In this document: in pieces, positions 58,997 to 64,000 of the stretch | Numbering within the stretch: position 1 is the stretch's first letter | Layout: every line of letters starts with the position of its first letter | From: Thermothelomyces thermophilus ATCC 42464 | Taxonomy: Eukaryota > Ascomycota > Sordariomycetes > Sordariales > Chaetomiaceae | DNA: 64,000 nucleotides | Direction: 5' to 3' | Assembly: GCF_000226095.1 (NCBI RefSeq) | Contig: NC_016477.1 | Location: 186,001 to 250,000 of the forward strand | Translations under genes and position numbers: made by a program | The notes under the pieces: generated by a model | Told to the model about the DNA's origin: nothing | The model's input: the letters and a program-made list of their open reading frames with translations, nothing else | Databases searched by the model: none

Positions 58997-60152
58997 TAAG
59001 GGGTCTTATTATATAACTAGTTAACCTTATACTAAGCCCTAAACGGGGTAGGGTATAGGACCTTACTAATAGGCTCTTATAGGACCTTATAACTACTATT
59101 ATAGGCCTAGTTCTGAACTTATAGGAACTTGTAGCTAAGGAAGTTAAAAAGGGGCTTAAAGAAGTCCTTAAGGCTACCCCTTACCCTACCTAGGCATAGG
59201 TAGCCGTAGGACCGTAATAGGGGGTAATAGCCCTCTAAGGAGGCCTGCCATCAGCTAAGGTAGTACTATTACAGGCCTTATAGGAGGTTATAATATAGAA
59301 TATAAGCCTATAGGAGGACCTTAAAGCCTAAACCCCGGCCAAGATAGTCTAAGTAGTTAATAGGGCTTCTAGCTACTAGGGAGCCGTCGCGGCTAGGAAG
59401 CTCCTAAGTAGGGATATAGTAGTAGTCTTTAAGAACAGAGCTACTAAGGATTAGTACTTGGCTAACAAGCGATAGGTGGCTATAGCCTTTAGAGAGGAGG
59501 CTAGGGAGGTTAGTAGGGCCTATATAGTCCTAGCTAAAGGAATCCGGAAGGAGGAGCTATAGGGGGTTAGTAAATAAGACTTTAAGGAAGCTATAGGCCT
59601 ATACTTAATCGAAACGGTTAAGTTCTAGCTACTAAAGAGCCTATAAAGGAAGTAGGCTACGGTACTCCTAGGCCTATAGGACCTCGAAGAGGCCCGGAAG
59701 GCCTATAACGAGGGTATAGTCTAGGATGCCTAGGTACTAGACTACAAGCCTTATTAGGATGCTCTAGAGCTAAGGTAGTACTATAGGTGCTAGAGCTTTA
59801 GCTATACCTAGCGGTATTACTAGCGGCTAGCCTTTTATAGCCGTTATAGCGTAAAGGCCCATAGGGGGGGGGGGGAAGACTAGGGAGGCCTAGTGCCCTA
59901 CCTACTCTAACTAACTCCCTTATAGGTATATAGCCTATAGGGGCCCTTATACGGCTTAGTATAAGGGCTGCCCGAAGAAAGTCAAAGCCTAGGAATAGGC
60001 TAGGGAGGCCTACTAGTATAGACCCTAAACCTTCTAACTACCGGAGTAACTATACTAGAAGGTAGCCTTTGAGTTTAACAGCCAACCAAAAGATAACGAC
60101 CACTACCAAATTAGGGCTAAACGCCCCTATAGTAGACTAGGGCTGGTAGCTC
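58997..60152 (+). pseudogene. LINE ORF1 (gag-like, zinc knuckles)
   Basis: Cys/Trp/Tyr-rich knuckles with RIP changes are readable from about 59780 to 59990. They include a SFSYT-RY stretch, FYSRYSVKAHRGGEDREA and a final YKGCPKKVKA, the pattern of Tad-type gag proteins. Upstream is an Ala/Glu/Lys-rich region. Many stops are present. Confidence 0.65.
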
Positions 60153-60588
60153 TTGATATGACCAGAGGGACACAGGCTGCAGTTTTGTTTTTCCGGTTCC
60201 GTGGAACTTTGTTGTGTACGATAGACATAAATAGGGGTTGCCCATCCAGGGGCACCAACAGGAGGAGGCAAGCGGAGAGACAAGGATAACAGATGGTTTT
60301 CAACACTCGCTTGCTCTAATAGATTTGAGTAACGAGATGTGGTTCTTCTTTCGTTTGTGAGTTAGGACATCTTTTTCCACGTAAGTGGACTCTTTTACGT
60401 CTGTCCAGAGGGACATCACTATCGCCACCTTCGCTGCCATCGTCGTTGCCGTCCGGATGGTCGGACTTGCCTGCTGTGACCGCGAATACTCGGATACCCT
60501 GGACATTTTGAGCTAACGCTCCTCCCCATCTGACCAGACGGAGGTTTGGTTCTGGAGGTGCTGAGTGGTGCCCTGGAGGGTTGGCACC
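60153..60588. mobile_element. 436-bp unmutated insert in the LINE (possible solo LTR)
   Basis: A block of ordinary base composition inside heavily RIP-mutated sequence. The perfect 5-bp repeat AGCTC flanks it (60148-60152 and 60589-60593), and the LINE reads continuously across when it is removed. Shifted by one base it runs TGATATGACC to GGCACCA, the TG...CA ends of an LTR, but then the duplication has a mismatch (GCTCT/GCTCA). A TATA-like CATAAATAGG lies at 60226-60235. No terminal inverted repeats, poly-A or coding frame are seen. Confidence 0.5.
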
Positions 60589-60593
60589 AGCTC

Positions 60594-63500
60594 AATAGGA
60601 GGCCTACCCTAGCCTAGTAGGCAGCTAGGAGTGCCTTATTTGACGCCTAATAGACCTGTATTTCCTTTCTATAGCCTAGAACCCTCTCCTTTTTGTAACT
60701 AGCCGAGGGGGTAGTAGCTATAGAGCCTACTACTATACCGTCGGCTTCTGCCTTAGCTACCTCGAATGTAAATTAAGATCCTTTAATAGAATACCTAAAG
60801 CAATAAACAGGCCCTTAAGGTCCTGTTAAAAGAGGCTAAATACGACCTACTAGCCATCTAGGAACCGTAGATCAACCAATTTATAAGGTTAACTTACTAC
60901 CCTAGGGCATTAAAGTACTATCTAGTTTATAAGCCTAAGGGCAAGGTGGCTATTCTAGTAGCTAAGCGCTTCCCAGTCGGCTAATAGGACTATTTAGCAG
61001 AGGAAAACTAGTATAGGGTAACCTTTCCGGCCCTAGGAGAGAGGGGGTTCGAGCTCTGGTTAGTCTATAATAACAAGGGGAAGTAGGCCCTCTTATAGGA
61101 CCTACTAGCCCTACCTTAGCTAACCTACCCCCTAGTTCTTATAGGTGACTTTAACCTCTACTACCTGGTCTAGGACCTATTTAACAGGCTTAGCCTAGGG
61201 GCTAGAGACCTCCTTAGCCTTGTAGACTAGTAGGACCTTGACCTATATATACTCTATAGCTAGGTCACTAGGGCCCCCTAGGGGGACTAACGTAACCGGC
61301 CTTCTATAATGGACCTATTCTAGGCCTTGGCCAGACTAGAAGTAACCCATAGGGATATTATAGAACGTGGGAAATCTAACCACTACCTATAGGCCCTAAA
61401 TGTCTCCCTCTAGGGGACTAACAGGCCTATACTAGCTAGTAAAGGGTAGGACTAGAAGAGCCTAGACAAGGATATTATATAGGCCAAGGCGGCCTACCTC
61501 CTACTCCGGCTTAGTAGGTAAGCATTAGCCCTAGTTAGGCCTATCTTCTAGGGCCCGGAGGAGCTTCTATAGGCCTTTGATAGGCTTATAGAGGCCCTCG
61601 AGGAGATAGCTTCGGTCTCGGCTCCGGTAAAGAAGGCTAGTATAGGTAGTAAACGAGCTCGATAGTAGACAAAGGAGGTTCGAGAGGCCTGGAAGAGGGC
61701 TAAGGAGGTAGAGAGCGCCTATAGGGGTACCCCGAACCCCTATATATAGGAGGCACTTCGGCAGGCCCTATAGGACTAAGCCAAGACTATTATAGCTACG
61801 AAGACTAAGAGCTAGAGAGCTACATTACGGGAGGCAACTAACCGGCCGGACCTACTATAGAGGCTAGAGCGGTAGGCAAGGCTACAAAGCTACCTACTAG
61901 TCGACCCCCTAAAGCTCCCGGCCTTCGAAGGAGGGCTTATAACCTACTAATAGAAGGCTAAAGCACTAGCCGATAAGTTCTTTCTGAACCTAGAGGCAGA
62001 CCTTTCGGATATTAACGACCTAGAACTAAACGGTTACTAGGTGCCGAAGTTCGAGATAAGTCAGAGGGTTATAGTAGGTAAAGTTAGGGTAGTACTAGCT
62101 AGAGCAGCCCTATAGAAGGCCCTAGGGGAGGACCTCCTCCCTATAGGCCTATTAAAGGCCTATAGGTAGCCGCTCTACTAGATACTAGCTATATTAGCTT
62201 TGGAGAGCCTTTAGCTCGGCTATTTCCTAGCCTAGTTTAAAAGGGCTAAGATAGTAGTCCTTTATAAGCCTAGTAAACCCCTATAGGCCTACTTTACCCT
62301 AGGTAGCTATAGGCCTATAGTACTCTTACCAATAGTAGGTAAGGTACTAGAAGCTATAGTCGCCTAGAAGGTAACGGCCGTTATAAAGGCCTACGGGCTT
62401 CTACTAGCCGAATAGATAGGCAACTAGGAATACAGGTCTATAGAACTAGCTATCCGGCTTGTTACGGCTTAGGTCTAGGAGGCCTAGAGGTACAAAGCGG
62501 CTACCTCTCTCCTCTAGCTCGATATCTTAAGGGCTTTCGACACTATTAACTATACCTAGCTACTAGCCACTTTACGAAACTAGGGCTTCCTAAAGTGATT
62601 AGTAGTCTAGTTTCGGGAGTAGCTATAGGATAGGGTAGCTATCCTTTACTTCGATAGCTAGGAAATAGAGGATATAGTAATAAGGGCCGGGGTCCCCTAG
62701 GGGTTACCCCTCTCCCCTATACTATTCATCCTCTATATAGCCTCTCTTTACTAGGCCATTCGCTAGGCTTGCCCTATGATTAGTTTAATGAGCTTTGCTA
62801 ACGATATTAACCTTCTAGCCTTTAAGAGGGCTAAAGAGGCCTATAATGGTTAGCTATAGAGGGCTTAGAAAGCCTACCTATAGTAGGCAAAGACCTAGGG
62901 TATAGCTTTTGCCCCGGAAAAATGTAAACTCATCTACTTTAACAGGGGCCAGAAGTAGTAGTTACGACCGCTAGAGCTCTTACGGCCTAGAGGGGGCATT
63001 ACCACTATAGCCCTGTCAAAGTCGGCTAGATTCCTAGAGGTCTAGCTAGACTAGAGGCTATAATAGGGCCCCTATTATACAAAGGTAGCTAAGAAGCTAG
63101 AAACCTAAGAGTTTACCCTAACTAGGCTTACTATAAAGATCTAGGGCCTTAGCCTCCTATAGGCCTATAAGGTCTATACTAAGTATATCTATAGCGCCCT
63201 AGCTTATAGGGCCTCGAACTTCTATAAGCCTACTAGGCTAGGGGGTAAGCTAGAAGGCCCTATTAAAGAACTATCAAAGGCCTAGTACAAGGCCCTTTAA
63301 GTAGTTACTAGGGCCTATAAGGCTACCCCTATCTAGTACCTTAAAACAGAAGCCTAGGTACCTCCCCTTGACCTCTACCTTAATAAGAGGCTAGCCGACT
63401 TCGAAGCTAAACTTGACTAGCTACTCCTATAGACTAGGATAGGCCTAGGGGCCCCCTAGGTCCCTATAAAGGCTCTTATCTAATAAGCCTATAACAGGCT

Positions 63501-64000
63501 AAGCTAGAGGTTCTAGAAGGGAAGGGCTAGGGTAAAGGGCTAGGAGCTAAGGCCTATAGCCCTAGAAGTAGCAAGATCGACGGTCCGGCAATAGGTTTAG
63601 GAGGGCTATAGAGAAGGTCGACCCCCCCTATAGACCCTACAAAAAAGGCTACAGGCTATAGAACTAGCCATAATAGCAAGCTAGAGCAACCACTAGAGGG
63701 CTAACTAAGCCGATAGGAGGATATAATATATATCAGATAAGGACCCCCTACGCCTAGTTTTTACAGGGGAAGGCCTACAAAGGCACCAGGGCCTAACAAA
63801 GGCCTAGAGCTCCCTACTAGTATAGGCCTATATAGGGGCTATTAGCCTCTGTAACTTCCTTTTTAAGGTTTAAGTCCTGGGGGTTAGTACCCCCTACTAT
63901 ACCTATAGCCAGGGGAGAGAGACCGTCGAGCACCTAGTCGTATAGTGCCTAAACCTACTAAGAAGCCGAACGTAGGAATCCTAGGAAATACGGTTACAAA
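60594..64000 (+). pseudogene. LINE ORF2: endonuclease, reverse transcriptase, C-terminal zinc region
   Basis: An endonuclease motif LAI-EP-IN (60850-60876, with Q and W turned to stops) marks the apurinic-type nuclease. The reverse transcriptase shows YRPIVLLPIVGKVLEAIV (near 62310-62365), a GVPQG-type turn near 62690 and the catalytic box FANDI (62794-62808, FADDI altered). Near 63893-63955 a YTYSQGRETVEHLVV-C segment matches the HxxxC zinc-type region after the RNase H domain of I-group LINEs. It is broken by stops and cut by the window end. Confidence 0.7.

Larger units (their letters stand above)
58997..64000 (+). mobile_element. Tad/I-type LINE retrotransposon, continues past window end
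   Basis: Plus-strand non-LTR element with a gag-like ORF1 and an endonuclease/reverse transcriptase ORF2, all interrupted by TAG/TAA codons of RIP type. Its 5' boundary is at or before the Gypsy-3 junction, and its 3' end is not in the window. It is interrupted once by a 436-bp unmutated insert. Confidence 0.8.

Noticed and set aside
60300-60506. 68-codon minus-strand frame in the LINE insert
   Set aside because: The insert looks like a mobile or LTR-type sequence and the frame has no recognisable feature.
28295-64000. CRISPR-like or satellite array
   Set aside because: The repeats are LTR pairs and dispersed element copies. No short regularly spaced repeat units were seen.

Overview
The window looks like a filamentous ascomycete nuclear genome, most likely Sordariomycetes (Chaetomiaceae-like is my inference). 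The genes are GC-rich and carry short introns (43-164 nt) with CTNAC-type branch sites. The gene content is fungal: the Kei1 subunit of inositol phosphorylceramide synthase, a calcium-type external NADH dehydrogenase, and secreted GH3 and GH12 plant cell-wall enzymes. The repeats show the RIP pattern: TpA-saturated sequence, TGG and CAG/CAA codons turned into TAG/TAA, and transition-only differences between LTR pairs.

Positions 1-28082 are a gene-bearing arm. In order: kei1 (-), a conserved small protein (-), rlp24 (+), ypt6 (-) divergent from nop53 (+), a small secreted cysteine-rich protein (+), an MFS maltose/alpha-glucoside-type transporter (+), a 634-residue protein with two F-box-like modules (-), an EF-hand NADH dehydrogenase (+), and a divergent pair of secreted glycoside hydrolases, GH3 beta-xylosidase (-) and GH12 endoglucanase/xyloglucanase (+). 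Rlp24 and Nop53 both act in 60S ribosome maturation. The transporter, GH3 and GH12 fit a plant-polysaccharide-using lifestyle, with a candidate XlnR/CreA-type shared promoter between the two hydrolases. I see no secondary-metabolite cluster.

Positions 28083-64000 are a nested retrotransposon island that begins about 160 bp after the GH12 stop. A Copia element (28083-42726, minus strand, 212-bp LTRs, TSD CAAAT) contains a complete Gypsy chromovirus (30708-38269, minus, 430-bp LTRs, TSD AATTT). About 1.06 kb of ordinary host DNA follows (42727-43791). Next is an old minus-strand chromovirus remnant (43792-51758) carrying a second Gypsy copy (44224-50310, plus, 454-bp LTRs, TSD CTAGG, gag deleted). 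A third Gypsy copy (51759-58996, plus) has no matching TSD. A plus-strand Tad/I-type LINE runs from about 58997 off the end of the window and carries a 436-bp unmutated insert. All coding sequence in the island is broken by RIP-type stops.

The most interesting observation is that all the LTR elements that keep both LTRs hold an extra reading frame between the end of pol and the 3' LTR, on the strand opposite to pol. In two Gypsy copies it shows cysteine spacing like the fungal Zn(II)2Cys6 cluster, followed in Gypsy-1 by an acidic coiled coil. The third Gypsy copy keeps only the helical part. The Copia element has a gene model with a candidate intron, a basic segment and a different six-cysteine domain. 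All translations and alignments here were made by eye.
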